Positions 25,299-35,151 of a DNA stretch of 64,000 nucleotides are shown piece after piece. Below the pieces are notes generated by a model. The model ran no database searches and was not told where the DNA came from. It saw only the letters and a program-made list of their open reading frames with translations. The number at the start of each line of letters is the position of its first letter. Position 1 is the stretch's first letter. The translations under genes were made by a program, and so were the position numbers. Source of the stretch: Bacteroides mediterraneensis (GTDB taxonomy: Bacteria; Bacteroidota; Bacteroidia; Bacteroidales; Bacteroidaceae). The DNA lies in the NCBI RefSeq assembly GCF_016900355.1, contig NZ_JACJKA010000002.1:1-64000 (forward strand), written 5' to 3'.

Positions 25299-25322
25299 GG
25301 AGGATGTACATGCACATCCTCC
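25299..25322. terminator. Hairpin between convergent GH92 and upp genes
   Basis: GGAGGATGT (25299-25307) pairs with ACATCCTCC (25314-25322). A T-rich run follows on the plus strand. It could end either transcript. Confidence 0.55.
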
Positions 25323-25330
25323 ATTATTTC

Positions 25331-25984
25331 TTATTCTTTTTCTCCATAGCACAAATCGCCAGCATCACCCAGTCCTGGTACGATGTACGAATGTGCATTC
25401 AGTTCCGGGTCAATGGCACCGCACCACACTGTCGTCTTTTCTGCAGGGAATACTTTTTTGATATGTTCGATGGCCTGGCGGCTGGCAATGACCGACGCGA
25501 TGTGTATATGAGAAGGCTCTCCTTTAGTGAGCAAAGCTTCGTAGGCCAATTCCATGGAGCTGCCGGTAGCCAGCATCGGATCGGTGAGAATCAGGATTTT
25601 GCCGTCCAGTCGTGGGGAAGCGATATATTCGATATGAATATCGAAGTGATCTTCATCGATGTATTTGCGATAGGCCGACACGAAGGCGTTTTCGGCATGG
25701 TCAAAATAGTTGAGAAATCCCTGGTGCAGTGGCAGTCCGGCTCGGAGGATGGTGGCTACCACCGGCTGTTCTGCGGGGACGTTTTCTACGGCTGTGGCCA
25801 GCGGAGTCTGTATTGAAACTGGATGGTACGGAAGAGTGCGGCTGATTTCGTAAGCCATGATTTCACCGACTCGTTCCATGTTTCGGCGGAAGCGGAGTGA
25901 ATCGCCTTGTACATGTATGTTGCGAATCTCAGATAAGAACTGGTTGAAGAGGGTATTGGTTTGGTTAAAGTTGATTATTTTCAT
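25331..25984 (-). CDS. upp: Uracil phosphoribosyltransferase
   Basis: 217 residues from MKIINFNQ; two more codons are possible upstream (25990). It salvages uracil with PRPP to UMP. Visible motifs are the ATILRAGLPLHQGF region, DPMLATGSSMELAYEAL (PRPP-binding loop, about 131-147) and the C-terminal GAIDPELNAHSYIVPGLGDAGDLCYG, which is the uracil-binding segment of Upp. A single gene, convergent with the GH92 gene. Confidence 0.95.
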   Translation of the reverse strand: MKIINFNQTNTLFNQFLSEIRNIHVQGDSLRFRRNMERVGEIMAYEISRTLPYHPVSIQTPLATAVENVPAEQPVVATILRAGLPLHQGFLNYFDHAENAFVSAYRKYIDEDHFDIHIEYIASPRLDGKILILTDPMLATGSSMELAYEALLTKGEPSHIHIASVIASRQAIEHIKKVFPAEKTTVWCGAIDPELNAHSYIVPGLGDAGDLCYGEKE

Positions 25985-26133
25985 AAACATTTTCAGGTGC
26001 TTAGGAGTTATTTAGTTAAGATTATTGGCCTGCAAAGAAACAAAATAAAATTGATTTGTAATGTAGATTTGGCAAATTTGTTATACAAGTATAAATCTTT
26101 AAATGATTACGGATTTTTTTCAGTAATAAATTC

Positions 26134-26162
26134 TTTGAATAAAAAAATAACTACTACTTTTG
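26134..26162 (+). promoter_or_regulatory. Promoter of pckA
   Basis: TACTTTTG (26155-26162) matches the -7 consensus; TTTG at 26134-26137 is a -33 candidate at a slightly short 17-bp spacing. It leaves a leader of about 110 nt before pckA. Confidence 0.55.
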
Positions 26163-26277
26163 TAGCGCCTAAAACAAAGAGATGTTGAAGAACAGAAATG
26201 AGGATAGATTAGGCGTTTAGTGAGGTAGAGAAAAAGAATAAACATTTGATATAATAACCAAATTAATCATTTGAACA

Positions 26278-27882
26278 ATGGCAAAATTAGATCTTACTAA
26301 GTACGGTATCACTGGAACCGTAGAAATCGTACACAATCCTTCTTACGACGTATTATTCGCTGAAGAAACAAAAGCTGGTCTGGAAGGTTATGAAAAAGGT
26401 CAGGTAACTGAACTGGGTGCAGTAAACGTAATGACTGGTATCTACACTGGTCGTTCTCCTAAAGATAAATTCTTGGTAAAAGACGCTACAAGTGAAAACA
26501 CTGTATGGTGGACTTCTGAAGAATACAAAAACGATAACAAACCTGTTACTACAGAAACTTGGAATGCTTTGAAAGCTTTGGCTGCAAAAGAATTGTCAAA
26601 CAAGAAACTGTATGTAGTAGATGGTTATTGCGGTGCTAACGAAGCTACTCGTTTGAAAGTTCGTTTTATCATGGAAGTTGCATGGCAGGCTCACTTCGTA
26701 ACTAACATGTTCATCCGTCCTTCTAAAGAAGAATTGGAATCATTCGAACCTGACTTCGTTGTTTACAACGCTTCTAAGGCTAAAGTTGAAAACTACAAAG
26801 AACTGGGTCTGAACTCAGAAACTGCAGTTGTCTTCAATTTGACTACTAAGGAACAGGTTATCCTGAACACTTGGTACGGTGGTGAAATGAAGAAAGGTAT
26901 GTTCTCTATGATGAACTACTTCAACCCGTTGCGTGGTATCGCTTCTATGCACTGTTCTGCTAACACAGACAAAGAAGGCAAGAGCTCAGCTATCTTCTTC
27001 GGTCTGTCTGGTACAGGTAAGACAACTTTGTCTACTGACCCGAAACGTCTGTTGATCGGTGATGACGAACACGGATGGGATAACGAAGGTGTATTCAACT
27101 ACGAAGGTGGTTGCTACGCAAAGGTTATCAACTTGGATAAGGAATCTGAACCGGATATCTACAATGCTATCAAACGTGACGCTTTGCTGGAAAACGTTAC
27201 TGTAGATGCTAACGGTAAGATTGACTTCGCTGATAAGAGCGTAACTGAAAACACTCGTGTTTCTTATCCTATCTACCACATCAACAACATCGTTAAACCG
27301 GTTTCTAAAGGTCCTCACGCAAAACAAGTTATCTTCTTGTCAGCTGATGCATTCGGTGTATTGCCTCCAGTATCTATCTTGAACGAAGAACAGGCTCAGT
27401 ATTACTTCCTGTCAGGATTTACTGCTAAGTTGGCTGGTACTGAACGTGGTATCACTGAACCGACTCCGACATTCTCTGCTTGCTTCGGTGCTGCTTTCTT
27501 GTCATTGCACCCGACTAAATATGCAGAAGAATTGGTTAAGAAGATGAAGATGACTGGTGCTAAGGCTTACTTGGTTAACACTGGTTGGAACGGAACTGGC
27601 AAACGTATTTCTATCCGTGATACTCGTGGTATCATCGACGCTATCCTGGATGGTTCTATCGAAAAAGCTCCGACTAAGACTATTCCTTACTTCGACTTCG
27701 TTGTTCCGACTGAATTGCCGGGTGTTGATCCGAAGATCTTGGATCCGCGTGACACTTACGACTGCGCTTGCAAGTGGGAAGAAAAAGCTAAAGACTTGGC
27801 TGCTCGCTTCATCAAGAACTTCGCTAAGTTCACTGGTAACGAAGCTGGTAAAGCTTTGGTTGCTGCTGGTCCGAAATTGTAA
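26278..27882 (+). CDS. pckA: Phosphoenolpyruvate carboxykinase (ATP)
   Basis: 534 residues, normal length. It interconverts oxaloacetate and PEP with ATP/ADP; in Bacteroides it fixes CO2 on the fermentative route to succinate and propionate. Motifs are [13 protein letters not shown] (about 55-67), the substrate region MHCSANTD, the kinase P-loop [12 protein letters not shown] (about 242-253), the metal/adenine region [12 protein letters not shown] and [17 protein letters not shown]. Codon choice is very biased (Arg almost only CGT, few rare codons), consistent with high expression. It ends at a strong terminator. Confidence 0.98.
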   Translation: MAKLDLTKYGITGTVEIVHNPSYDVLFAEETKAGLEGYEKGQVTELGAVNVMTGIYTGRSPKDKFLVKDATSENTVWWTSEEYKNDNKPVTTETWNALKALAAKELSNKKLYVVDGYCGANEATRLKVRFIMEVAWQAHFVTNMFIRPSKEELESFEPDFVVYNASKAKVENYKELGLNSETAVVFNLTTKEQVILNTWYGGEMKKGMFSMMNYFNPLRGIASMHCSANTDKEGKSSAIFFGLSGTGKTTLSTDPKRLLIGDDEHGWDNEGVFNYEGGCYAKVINLDKESEPDIYNAIKRDALLENVTVDANGKIDFADKSVTENTRVSYPIYHINNIVKPVSKGPHAKQVIFLSADAFGVLPPVSILNEEQAQYYFLSGFTAKLAGTERGITEPTPTFSACFGAAFLSLHPTKYAEELVKKMKMTGAKAYLVNTGWNGTGKRISIRDTRGIIDAILDGSIEKAPTKTIPYFDFVVPTELPGVDPKILDPRDTYDCACKWEEKAKDLAARFIKNFAKFTGNEAGKALVAAGPKL

Positions 27883-27908
27883 TTCAGACTTACAAAATCT
27901 TAAATATG

Positions 27909-27940
27909 AAAGCGGTTTCCTTCGGGGAACCGCTTTTTTT
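27909..27940 (+). terminator. Terminator of pckA
   Basis: AAGCGGTTTCC-TTCG-GGGAACCGCTT with a T7 run: a textbook intrinsic terminator 27 bp past the stop. Confidence 0.92.
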
Positions 27941-28062
27941 GTTATATTTGGTCGGATGGCGGCGGAGATGGAGGAATCTTTTTCGCCGGGAGAGGATGAC
28001 ATAGGGCCATTTCTATGGCCGATGAGAAGAGGTATGAATGGGACTAATCAAAGATAAAGAGT

Positions 28063-28710
28063 ATGAAAAAGATGATTTATTCAATGCTGGGAGCAGGCTT
28101 GCTCTGTCTTTCCAGCTGTGGCGGTCAAACACAGCAATCACAGCCGGCAGCTGCTAACGAGGCTGACAGTACTAATCAAGTAATCGAGACCATCATGGCA
28201 CGTCGCAGCGTGCGGAAGTACCTGCCGCAGCCGGTGAACCGGGATACGATGCAGGTGATTCTGGATTGTGGTATTAATGCGCCTAATGGGCAGAACAAAC
28301 AATCGTGGGCAATCCGGGTAGTAGACAATCCGGAATTTATCAATGGTCTGACGGAGGTGTATAAGAAAGCCAACCCGAAAGTGGCGGAAGATCCGAATTT
28401 CCGGAATATGTTCCGCAACGCGCCGACAGTGGTGTTTATTGCCAACGACACTGCCTATGACTTCTCACAAGTGGATTGTGGACTGTTGGGTGAGAACATG
28501 ATTCTTTCTGCCTGGTCTATGGGCATCGGTTCCTGCTGTCTGGGTGGTCCCATACGTTTCATGAAGACCGACCCCGGAGCCGCAGAATACCTGAAACGTC
28601 TGAACATTCCCGAAGGCTATGACCTGTTGTATTGCATTGCCTTCGGATATCCGGATGAATCGCCGGCTGCCAAGCCTCGTGATGCATCGAAAGTGATGTT
28701 TGTGGAGTAA
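28063..28710 (+). CDS. Nitroreductase-family lipoprotein
   Basis: 215 residues. A lipoprotein signal peptide (MKKMIYSMLGAGLLCLSSCGG, lipobox LSSC) precedes a nitroreductase domain: ETIMARRSVRKYLPQPV (about 43-59), INAPNGQNKQSWAIRVV, then MGIGSCCLGGP and the C-terminal AFGYPDESPAAKPR. These FMN enzymes usually reduce nitro compounds, quinones or iodinated substrates with NAD(P)H in the cytoplasm. Export as a lipoprotein is unusual and raises the question of the electron donor. A single gene after pckA. Confidence 0.9.
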   Translation: MKKMIYSMLGAGLLCLSSCGGQTQQSQPAAANEADSTNQVIETIMARRSVRKYLPQPVNRDTMQVILDCGINAPNGQNKQSWAIRVVDNPEFINGLTEVYKKANPKVAEDPNFRNMFRNAPTVVFIANDTAYDFSQVDCGLLGENMILSAWSMGIGSCCLGGPIRFMKTDPGAAEYLKRLNIPEGYDLLYCIAFGYPDESPAAKPRDASKVMFVE

Positions 28711-28713
28711 TGG

Positions 28714-30543
28714 TTATCGCGCTCCCAAATCATCGTAAGAAGATTGTAGAATCGCTTTCCCCAGTTCTGTGCGTCGTGCGTTCGGAGCTGGGGATTCTAT
28801 TAATGCCTTGTCGGAGTTGTTGTCAATCAGGGTGACACCGGTACTGTCGCAGAAGGCAAAGCCGTTGTTGTAGGTGTAGTAGGCAAAGGGGTATTTGTAA
28901 TCCTTACCCAGCACGTTACGGCTGAAATTGAATTCTTTGTGGCTGAGCCCCAGTTGTGCCAGTAGGGTAGCGGCCATGTCGCTTTGGTTCATCAGCTTGT
29001 CGATGACCATGGGTTGCTTTACGGCACCGCCCAGCCAGAGCATCGGGATGTGATGGATGCGCGGGTCGTGCACCAGTCCCTCTTCCGGGTAATAGAAACC
29101 ATGGTCCGGCAGACAGACAATGAGCAGGTTCTTCCATTGCGGAAGTGCCTTAAGCTTGTCGATGAATTTCCCCAGACAATCGTCTGTAAAGGCGAAGGCA
29201 TTGGGAATTTTTTCGTTCAGGCGGTGATAAGGTACTTCGAAAGGTTCGTGGCTGCTGAGAGTCAGAAAGGCCGTGTGCCAAGGCTGGTTGCCAGTGCGTG
29301 TTTTTATCTGTTGGTAGAGATGTTCAAAAGTGATGTCATCGTTCACTCCCCACGGATTTTTGCGCTCTTCCAGTGTGAAATCCACATCGGCTGTAAGATG
29401 CTGGTAACCGCTGCTCAGTAAGTAACTCTTCATGTTGGTAAAGTTGATGTCACCCCCGTACAGGAAGTCGGTGGCATAACCTTGTTCCCGCAGCTTCCCG
29501 GCAATTGAAGGCAGCGTACGGCTCTTGGCCGGTGACTTCATGACCGACACGGTAGGAAAGCTTTGGTAGCCGCTGAAAGTACAGATTGTACCTCGGTCGG
29601 TACGGAAACTGTTGGCGTAACAGTTCGTGAAAAACACGCCCTCTTTACTCAGCCGGTTCAAGTTTGGACTGACATCCGGGAGACCTCCCAACGGCTCCAC
29701 AAACACGCCTCCGAAGCTTTCCATCAGGATAATCAGGACGTTGGGACGTTGCGTATTCAGGAGGGATATGGCGTTTTCTCCGGTGTCTGCATACAACCCG
29801 TTGAACAGGCTGGCCCGTTTCTCTTCGTCAAAGAAATTGAATTGCTTGGAAAAGTCGGTTGTCTTACTGATGGACGACAGCAGACTGAAATCCGGATTGA
29901 CTGCTGAATGGTTCAGGAATTCGTTGTCACAGAAATAGGCCTGGCCCACGTTGCTGGTTGATTCGGTGACACCACCTCGGATGATGATGAAGAGGATACC
30001 TCCTAACAGAATCGTGACCAAACTGCCTGTGAAACGTTTGCGGACTTGCGGTACTTGGGGAAGTTGGGCAGGCGTTATTTTATACAGTCCCCATGTGAGC
30101 AAGGCTGATAGTATCAGGATACACATCATCCGTATCAGGATAAAGCCGACTGACACGCTGGCCATGGCATTTTTGGGAGAGTCCAGGTATAGGAAGATGG
30201 AGGCATCGAGCTTGAATCCCCAGAACGGATATAAAGCCATGTCGCTGATGAAGACAAGGGTGGTAGCCAGCGCAATCAGTGCATAGTAGCCCACGAGAAT
30301 CTTTCGCAGTGGGAAACGGCTGAACCAGATGCTTACCAGAATAATCAGCCAGGGAAGGGCAGTAAGGTAGCCCGTAGTGGCTGCGTCGAGGGTGAAGCCG
30401 TGATACAGCACTTTCAGGTAGTCCATGAAAGGTATCCCTTTCTCTAAAGCTCCGTTATAGAGCATGAAGATTGGTTTCTGGAGCAGGAAATAGCCTAAAA
30501 TAGCGGCAAAAATATATCCCAGGTAAGCAAGTCTCTTTTTCAT
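28714..30543 (-). CDS. LTA-synthase-family membrane phosphotransferase (alkaline phosphatase/sulfatase superfamily)
   Basis: 609 residues. Five hydrophobic segments fill the first ~200 residues, followed by a periplasmic catalytic domain: NVLIILMESFGG (about 266-277) with the metal-binding Glu, NSFRTDRGTICTFSGYQS with the nucleophilic Thr, FLYGGDINF, and LPDHGFYYPEEGLVHDPRIHHIPMLWLG with the Asp/His metal ligands. Relatives transfer phosphoglycerol or phosphoethanolamine to surface glycans. In a Gram-negative Bacteroidales the acceptor is unknown. A single leftward gene just above rnhA, 14 bp apart, so possibly cotranscribed. Confidence 0.88.
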   Translation of the reverse strand: MKKRLAYLGYIFAAILGYFLLQKPIFMLYNGALEKGIPFMDYLKVLYHGFTLDAATTGYLTALPWLIILVSIWFSRFPLRKILVGYYALIALATTLVFISDMALYPFWGFKLDASIFLYLDSPKNAMASVSVGFILIRMMCILILSALLTWGLYKITPAQLPQVPQVRKRFTGSLVTILLGGILFIIIRGGVTESTSNVGQAYFCDNEFLNHSAVNPDFSLLSSISKTTDFSKQFNFFDEEKRASLFNGLYADTGENAISLLNTQRPNVLIILMESFGGVFVEPLGGLPDVSPNLNRLSKEGVFFTNCYANSFRTDRGTICTFSGYQSFPTVSVMKSPAKSRTLPSIAGKLREQGYATDFLYGGDINFTNMKSYLLSSGYQHLTADVDFTLEERKNPWGVNDDITFEHLYQQIKTRTGNQPWHTAFLTLSSHEPFEVPYHRLNEKIPNAFAFTDDCLGKFIDKLKALPQWKNLLIVCLPDHGFYYPEEGLVHDPRIHHIPMLWLGGAVKQPMVIDKLMNQSDMAATLLAQLGLSHKEFNFSRNVLGKDYKYPFAYYTYNNGFAFCDSTGVTLIDNNSDKALIESPAPNARRTELGKAILQSSYDDLGAR

Positions 30544-30557
30544 TGGTTTAGGTCTGA

Positions 30558-31187
30558 TTATTTACGTCCGAAGTCGGCGGGGACTTCGCCCCATGATTCT
30601 GTTTCCCATTTACGCAGGGGAGTGGTGTAAGTGTTCTCCTTCAGCCATTTCTCCGCCCGTTCAATCAGCTGGAACAACGTTTCGGTTCGGGCATTGCGTT
30701 CCAGTTTGGTTTTGCATTTCTTCTGTTTCACCCAAAGGAGGGCGTTGCGACTGTCGGAGTAGAGCGGCATGTTCAGTTGCTTTTGTTTGAGTAGTGCCAG
30801 TCCGTGTACGATGGCCAAAAACTCTCCGATGTTGTTGGTTCCATATACTGGTCCGAAACGGAAAATCTCCTGTCCGGTAAGCAGGTATACTCCACGGTAC
30901 TCCATGGGACCAGGGTTTCCACTGCAGGCCGCGTCGACTGCCAGGCAGTTCAGGTCAAAATTTTCCGGAAGCTGTTTTGCGGAAGGTTCTTGAACCGTTG
31001 GTTTCCGGTGGCGGTGTAAATATACATGGGCGGGAGTCGCAAAAGCCTGTGCGGCTTCCTCTTCTGTGTCGAATGATTTATAGATGGCTCCTTTGTATCC
31101 TTGGATTTGCAGTTGGCAGTCGGTCCAGGAAGCATATACTCCCGGATTCACACCCTTCCACACCACATAGAATTTTTTTTTCGCCAT
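30558..31187 (-). CDS. rnhA: Ribonuclease H with viroplasmin domain
   Basis: 209 residues. An N-terminal caulimovirus viroplasmin/HBD fold (KFYVVWKGVNPGVYASW through YKSFDTEEEAAQAF, about 4-50) binds RNA-DNA hybrids. The RNase H1 domain follows with AVDAACSGNPG (first Asp), NNIGEFLAIVHGL (Glu), LYSDSRNALLWV (Asp) and the terminal ESWGEVPADFGRK (last Asp). It removes RNA from RNA-DNA hybrids. It starts 62 bp after argS, but a terminator lies between. Confidence 0.93.
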   Translation of the reverse strand: MAKKKFYVVWKGVNPGVYASWTDCQLQIQGYKGAIYKSFDTEEEAAQAFATPAHVYLHRHRKPTVQEPSAKQLPENFDLNCLAVDAACSGNPGPMEYRGVYLLTGQEIFRFGPVYGTNNIGEFLAIVHGLALLKQKQLNMPLYSDSRNALLWVKQKKCKTKLERNARTETLFQLIERAEKWLKENTYTTPLRKWETESWGEVPADFGRK

Positions 31188-31211
31188 AAAGAGATAAGGA
31201 GGTTAAAAAAG

Positions 31212-31235
31212 GCGGGTGGCTCCCTTGCCACCCGC
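31212..31235 (-). terminator. Terminator of argS
   Basis: GCGGGTGGC/GCCACCCGC (9-bp perfect stem) followed on the minus strand by CTTTTTT. Confidence 0.9.
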
Positions 31236-31249
31236 TATTTTCAAATGAA

Positions 31250-33067
31250 TTACATGCGTTCAGGTACTTCGATGCCCAGCAAGCCCATGGCCAGCTTGAC
31301 AATCTTTCCTACGTTCTGACTCAATGCCAGACGGAAAATCTTCACAGCTTCGTTCTCTTCACGCAGAATGCTGAAGTCGTGATAGAATTGGTTGTATTCC
31401 TTCACCAAGTCGTAGGCATAGTTGGCCAGGATAGACGGATTGTAGTCCGTACCTGCTTGTTTTACCACGTTGGGGAAGTCGGCCAGCATCTGAATCAGTG
31501 CTTCTTCCTTGGTATTCAGTTCGATGCCTGTCGGAAGCACAGCCGGAATCTGGATACCAGCTTCTGCGGCCTTGCGGAGGATGGACTGGATACGTGCGTA
31601 AGTGTATTGGATGAACGGTCCCGTATTTCCGTTAAAGTCGATGGATTCCTTCGGGTTGAACGTCATGTTCTTGCGGGCATCTACTTTCAGGATGAAATAT
31701 TTCAAGGCACCCAGTCCCACGATACGGGCGATGTCGTCGGCCTCTTCCTTTGTCAGTCCGTCCAGTTTACCCAGTTCGTTGCTGGTTTCTTTGGCCGTTT
31801 CAATCATGGCTTCCATCAAATCATCCGCATCGACTACGGTACCTTCGCGGCTCTTCATCTTACCTTCCGGCAGTTCCACCATACCGTAAGAGAAGTGTAC
31901 CAAGTCCTTACCCCATTCAAAGCCCAGCTTGTCGAGCAGGATGGACAACACCTGGAAGTGGTAGTTCTGTTCGTTACCCACCACATAAATCATCTTGTTG
32001 ATAGGATAATCCTGGAAACGCAGCTTGGCTGTACCGATATCCTGTGTCATGTAGACCGAAGTACCGTCTGCACGGAGCAGCAGTTTCTGGTCCAGCCCTT
32101 CCGGAGTGAGGTCAGCCCATACAGAGCCGTCTTCCTTGCGGTAGAAGAGTCCTTTTTCCAGTCCTTCCAAGACCTTGGCCTTTCCTTCCAGGTAAGTCTG
32201 TGATTCGTAATATATCTTGTCGAAGCTGACGCCCATCATCTTGTACGTCTCATCAAAGCCGGCATATACCCAGTCGTTCATCTTCTTCCAAAGCGCGCGT
32301 ACTTCCGGGTCGTTGGCTTCCCATTTGCGGAGCATCTCGCGGGCTTCCAGCATCAGCGGAGAGTTGGCTTCTGCCTTGGTCTTGGCTTCTTCCTCGTTCA
32401 TGCCTTCCGCTTCGTATTTTGCCATCAACTCTTTCACTTCGGCTTTGTAGTGTTTGTCGAAAGCCACATAGTAGTCGCCAATCAGGTGGTCACCCTTTTT
32501 CCCGGATGATTCCGGAGTCTCGCCGTTGCCATATTTCAACCAAGCCAGCATGGACTTGCAGATATGGATACCGCGGTCGTTGACAATGTTGGTCTTTACT
32601 ACTTTATTGCCATTGGCAGCAATGATATTGGCCAATGCGTTACCCAACAAGTTGTTGCGTACGTGGCCCAAGTGGAGCGGCTTGTTGGTGTTCGGAGAAG
32701 AATATTCAATCATCACCAGCGGCGCATTGTCGGCAGCTTTCTGAATACCCCATTGGCTGTCCGCCTGGATGCGGTTCAGCAAGTCGATCCATACGCTCGA
32801 AGCAATGGTCAGGTTCAGGAATCCTTTGATTACGTTGTAGCTGGCGATGGCAGGTTCGTGCTGCTTCAGGTATTCTCCGATTTCCTGTGCGGTTTGTTCC
32901 GGACCTTTCTTGGAAATCTTCAGGAAAGGGAAGACAACCAGTGTGAGGTGGCCTTCAAACTCTTTCTTGGTCTTCTGCAGCTGTACCATCTTGGCGGGAA
33001 CTTCCTGCCCGTACAACTCTTTCACGCCGTTGATTACGGACGCCGTCAGTTTATCTTCTATTTTCAT
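31250..33067 (-). CDS. argS: Arginine--tRNA ligase
   Basis: 605 residues. Class I synthetase charging tRNA-Arg. It shows the N-terminal Add-1 domain, SSPNTNKPLHLGHVRNN (HIGH-type motif, about 124-140), MIYVVGNEQNYHFQVL, the KMSK-like GKMKSREGTVV (about 388-398) and the C-terminal anticodon-binding DALR-type helical domain ending ALSQNVGKIVKLAMGLLGIEVPERM. An intact housekeeping gene with its own promoter and terminator. Confidence 0.98.
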   Translation of the reverse strand: MKIEDKLTASVINGVKELYGQEVPAKMVQLQKTKKEFEGHLTLVVFPFLKISKKGPEQTAQEIGEYLKQHEPAIASYNVIKGFLNLTIASSVWIDLLNRIQADSQWGIQKAADNAPLVMIEYSSPNTNKPLHLGHVRNNLLGNALANIIAANGNKVVKTNIVNDRGIHICKSMLAWLKYGNGETPESSGKKGDHLIGDYYVAFDKHYKAEVKELMAKYEAEGMNEEEAKTKAEANSPLMLEAREMLRKWEANDPEVRALWKKMNDWVYAGFDETYKMMGVSFDKIYYESQTYLEGKAKVLEGLEKGLFYRKEDGSVWADLTPEGLDQKLLLRADGTSVYMTQDIGTAKLRFQDYPINKMIYVVGNEQNYHFQVLSILLDKLGFEWGKDLVHFSYGMVELPEGKMKSREGTVVDADDLMEAMIETAKETSNELGKLDGLTKEEADDIARIVGLGALKYFILKVDARKNMTFNPKESIDFNGNTGPFIQYTYARIQSILRKAAEAGIQIPAVLPTGIELNTKEEALIQMLADFPNVVKQAGTDYNPSILANYAYDLVKEYNQFYHDFSILREENEAVKIFRLALSQNVGKIVKLAMGLLGIEVPERM

Positions 33068-33104
33068 GCGTGTATGTAGTTTTATGATAATCCGTTCAAT
33101 GGCG

Positions 33105-33136
33105 CAAAGATAGTGAAAGGCGAGAGTAGAGACAAA
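33105..33136 (-). promoter_or_regulatory. Promoter of argS
   Basis: On the minus strand TTTG (33133-33136), 20 bp, then TATCTTTG (33105-33112). Confidence 0.75.
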
Positions 33137-33337
33137 CGAAAAATAAAGTTTTTCGTTTGGGCTATACCGAGCCGTATTCTATCTTATGAAAAGATAGTGA
33201 ATTTATTTTGTTCTGCCGACAGGGTGTTTCTTCTATTTCTATTTTGTATTATTGCATCAGTTTGCTGCATTCGTCTTGCTGTTCCTTGCTCAGCTTGTTC
33301 TTGTAGGCGTGGAAAATGAAATTGTCCCATTACGGGG

Positions 33338-34486
33338 TTAGATGTCGGTTTCTTGGCTTTTCTTTTTCCACGTAGAAGGGGAACAGCCTTCTTTGAGTTT
33401 GAATTGCTTGCTAAAATGGGCAAGGTCGGCAAAGCCTACTTGTTCGGCTACTTCGGCAAGACTTAAATCTGGATTGTTATGCATTCGGAGTTTGGCTTCT
33501 TCAATTCGTAATCCATTAATCCAACCATTGAAATTGGTTTGATAAGTTTCATTGATGAAGTTTGACAGATAGGTACGGTTGATACCTATTTCTTTACTCA
33601 TGTCTTGAATGGTAAGACTGGGGTGGAGATAGCCTTTGTTGGATATCCATTCTTGTAGTTTTTCTTCTATTTTTTCATAGTTCCATTTGTAGCCTTTTTT
33701 GGTGGATGTGGTATTGTCCTCAGAAACCGTTTCAGTTGTAGAATGTTGCCCTTCTATAGTTGGTTGACTTCCCTCGTTGAACGAATAGTTGGCGATACGA
33801 ATGCCATAGTTATGATATTCTAAAGCGAATATGATATAGAATATGGTGTATAGCCCTGTGAATACCAGCTGACTGATGAAGTAAGGATAAATATTTACTG
33901 CGACGGAAAGCATGAACATGATGCACAATCCGATAAAGATTGGGTGTATCCGCTTCTTCAAATAGGGCTCACGTTCGGGGTGTACTTGTGCCCAGCGTTT
34001 GGAAATACGAAGGAACACACGTATGTAGAGAATTAGCAGAAGGAGGTGGCAGCTCATCAGCAGATAATAAGGCAGAGTTCCTGTCCGCCCATCCATGCCG
34101 AAGTAATAAATCAGATTGACTGCAGCCAACAGGATGGTATAGATGAGTTGCCGTTGCATAAATCCTTGCAATTTGTGGCCTATATATATAGGATAAGTAA
34201 TAGACCAGAGAAATAGAAGTGCCTGGATAGGAGCCAAGCTTTGGATGAAGAAGGCTTTCAATGTTTCATGATAGGCGTTGGTGGTGAATGCGACACCGAG
34301 TGAGGCAAGCCCTACGATGATATAGGCAATTTCTACATAGATCCGGCTATGTTTGCTGCGCTTGCTCATTTCTCCTTTAGGAACTTCGGAGAAATGAAGA
34401 AAAATGGCTAATACTAAGCTACTAATACCAGCAATAATCTCCATCGTAAAAAATATTCTTTCCATAACTGTTGGTTTTTCATTCAA
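33338..34486 (-). CDS. Membrane-anchored AraC-family regulator
   Basis: 382 residues. About seven hydrophobic segments occupy the first ~235 residues, then a linker and an AraC-type DNA-binding domain (about 275-380): LTIQDMSKEIGINRTYLSNFINETYQTNFNGWIN is the first HTH and SLAEVAEQVGFADLAHFSKQFK the second. Proteins of this plan in Bacteroidales are integral-membrane AraC regulators whose membrane part probably senses an envelope or small-molecule signal; the signal is unknown. A second, much shorter protein with the same DNA-binding domain lies just upstream in the same direction. Confidence 0.88.
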   Translation of the reverse strand: MNEKPTVMERIFFTMEIIAGISSLVLAIFLHFSEVPKGEMSKRSKHSRIYVEIAYIIVGLASLGVAFTTNAYHETLKAFFIQSLAPIQALLFLWSITYPIYIGHKLQGFMQRQLIYTILLAAVNLIYYFGMDGRTGTLPYYLLMSCHLLLLILYIRVFLRISKRWAQVHPEREPYLKKRIHPIFIGLCIMFMLSVAVNIYPYFISQLVFTGLYTIFYIIFALEYHNYGIRIANYSFNEGSQPTIEGQHSTTETVSEDNTTSTKKGYKWNYEKIEEKLQEWISNKGYLHPSLTIQDMSKEIGINRTYLSNFINETYQTNFNGWINGLRIEEAKLRMHNNPDLSLAEVAEQVGFADLAHFSKQFKLKEGCSPSTWKKKSQETDI

Positions 34487-34806
34487 AAAGTAATAGAATG
34501 TCTTCTTGTTGCAAAGTAAGATTTCCTGCTTTGGACTGGAATTTGTTCTAAGTCATTGAGGTAGAAGACGGTGCTTTTCTTGTTTCCTAAAGGTAAATTT
34601 AATAAATTGACAAGAGTTAAAAGCGCTCTTTTTTTGTCAATTTATGCTATTGGTATGGAAAGAATGTTTATTCAGACAATATTTGTAACTATTCGGTTAA
34701 AAAAACTGACTCGTAGGCGGGAAGATACTTCAAGTTGTGTATAAACACAATTAGTTATATGATGATAAGCAATCCATTGGATAAGGCTGTAAGTAATCGG
34801 AAAAAC
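34487..34806. other. Intergenic region with hairpin between two AraC-type genes
   Basis: ATAAATTGACA (34602-34612) is mirrored by TGTCAATTTAT (34635-34645), with a weaker inner AGAG/CTCT pairing. It may terminate the upstream 114-residue gene or serve as an operator for one of the two AraC proteins. I found nothing else in these 320 bp. Confidence 0.5.
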
Positions 34807-35151
34807 TTATATGTTTTTTCTCCATTCGGAGGGGGTCACACCTTCTTGTAACTTGAATTGCTTGCTGAAGTGTGCTAAATCAGTAAATCCGATTTGGGCA
34901 GCTATTTCTGACAGATTACGCTTGGGTGATAATTTGATAAGTTGTTTGGCTTCTGCTATGCGCATACGGTTAATCCAGAGATTGAAGTTTGTACCATAAG
35001 TGGTATTGATGTGATTGGACAGATAGGTCCTATTTACTCCAATGATCTTGCTTAGCTGTATGATGGTGATGCGGGAATTTAAATACCCTTTTTGGTTAAT
35101 CCATTCTGCCAGCCTGGTTTTGATTACTTCGTTCTTTCTCATTATTCCCAT
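34807..35151 (-). CDS. Stand-alone AraC-type DNA-binding domain protein
   Basis: 114 residues (111 from the inner MRKNEV), made of almost nothing but an AraC HTH pair: IIQLSKIIGVNRTYLSNHINTTYGTNFNLWINRMRI and NLSEIAAQIGFTDLAHFSKQFK. It closely parallels the C-terminus of the membrane regulator at 33338-34486 but lacks any sensor region; no N-terminal remnant is visible in the 118 bp upstream. It could be a remnant of a duplicated membrane regulator or a small regulator competing for the same sites. Confidence 0.82.
   Translation of the reverse strand: MGIMRKNEVIKTRLAEWINQKGYLNSRITIIQLSKIIGVNRTYLSNHINTTYGTNFNLWINRMRIAEAKQLIKLSPKRNLSEIAAQIGFTDLAHFSKQFKLQEGVTPSEWRKNI

Noticed and set aside
31379..32203. 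274-codon plus-strand frame opposite argS
   Set aside because: argS is intact and conserved on the other strand; this frame has no domain.
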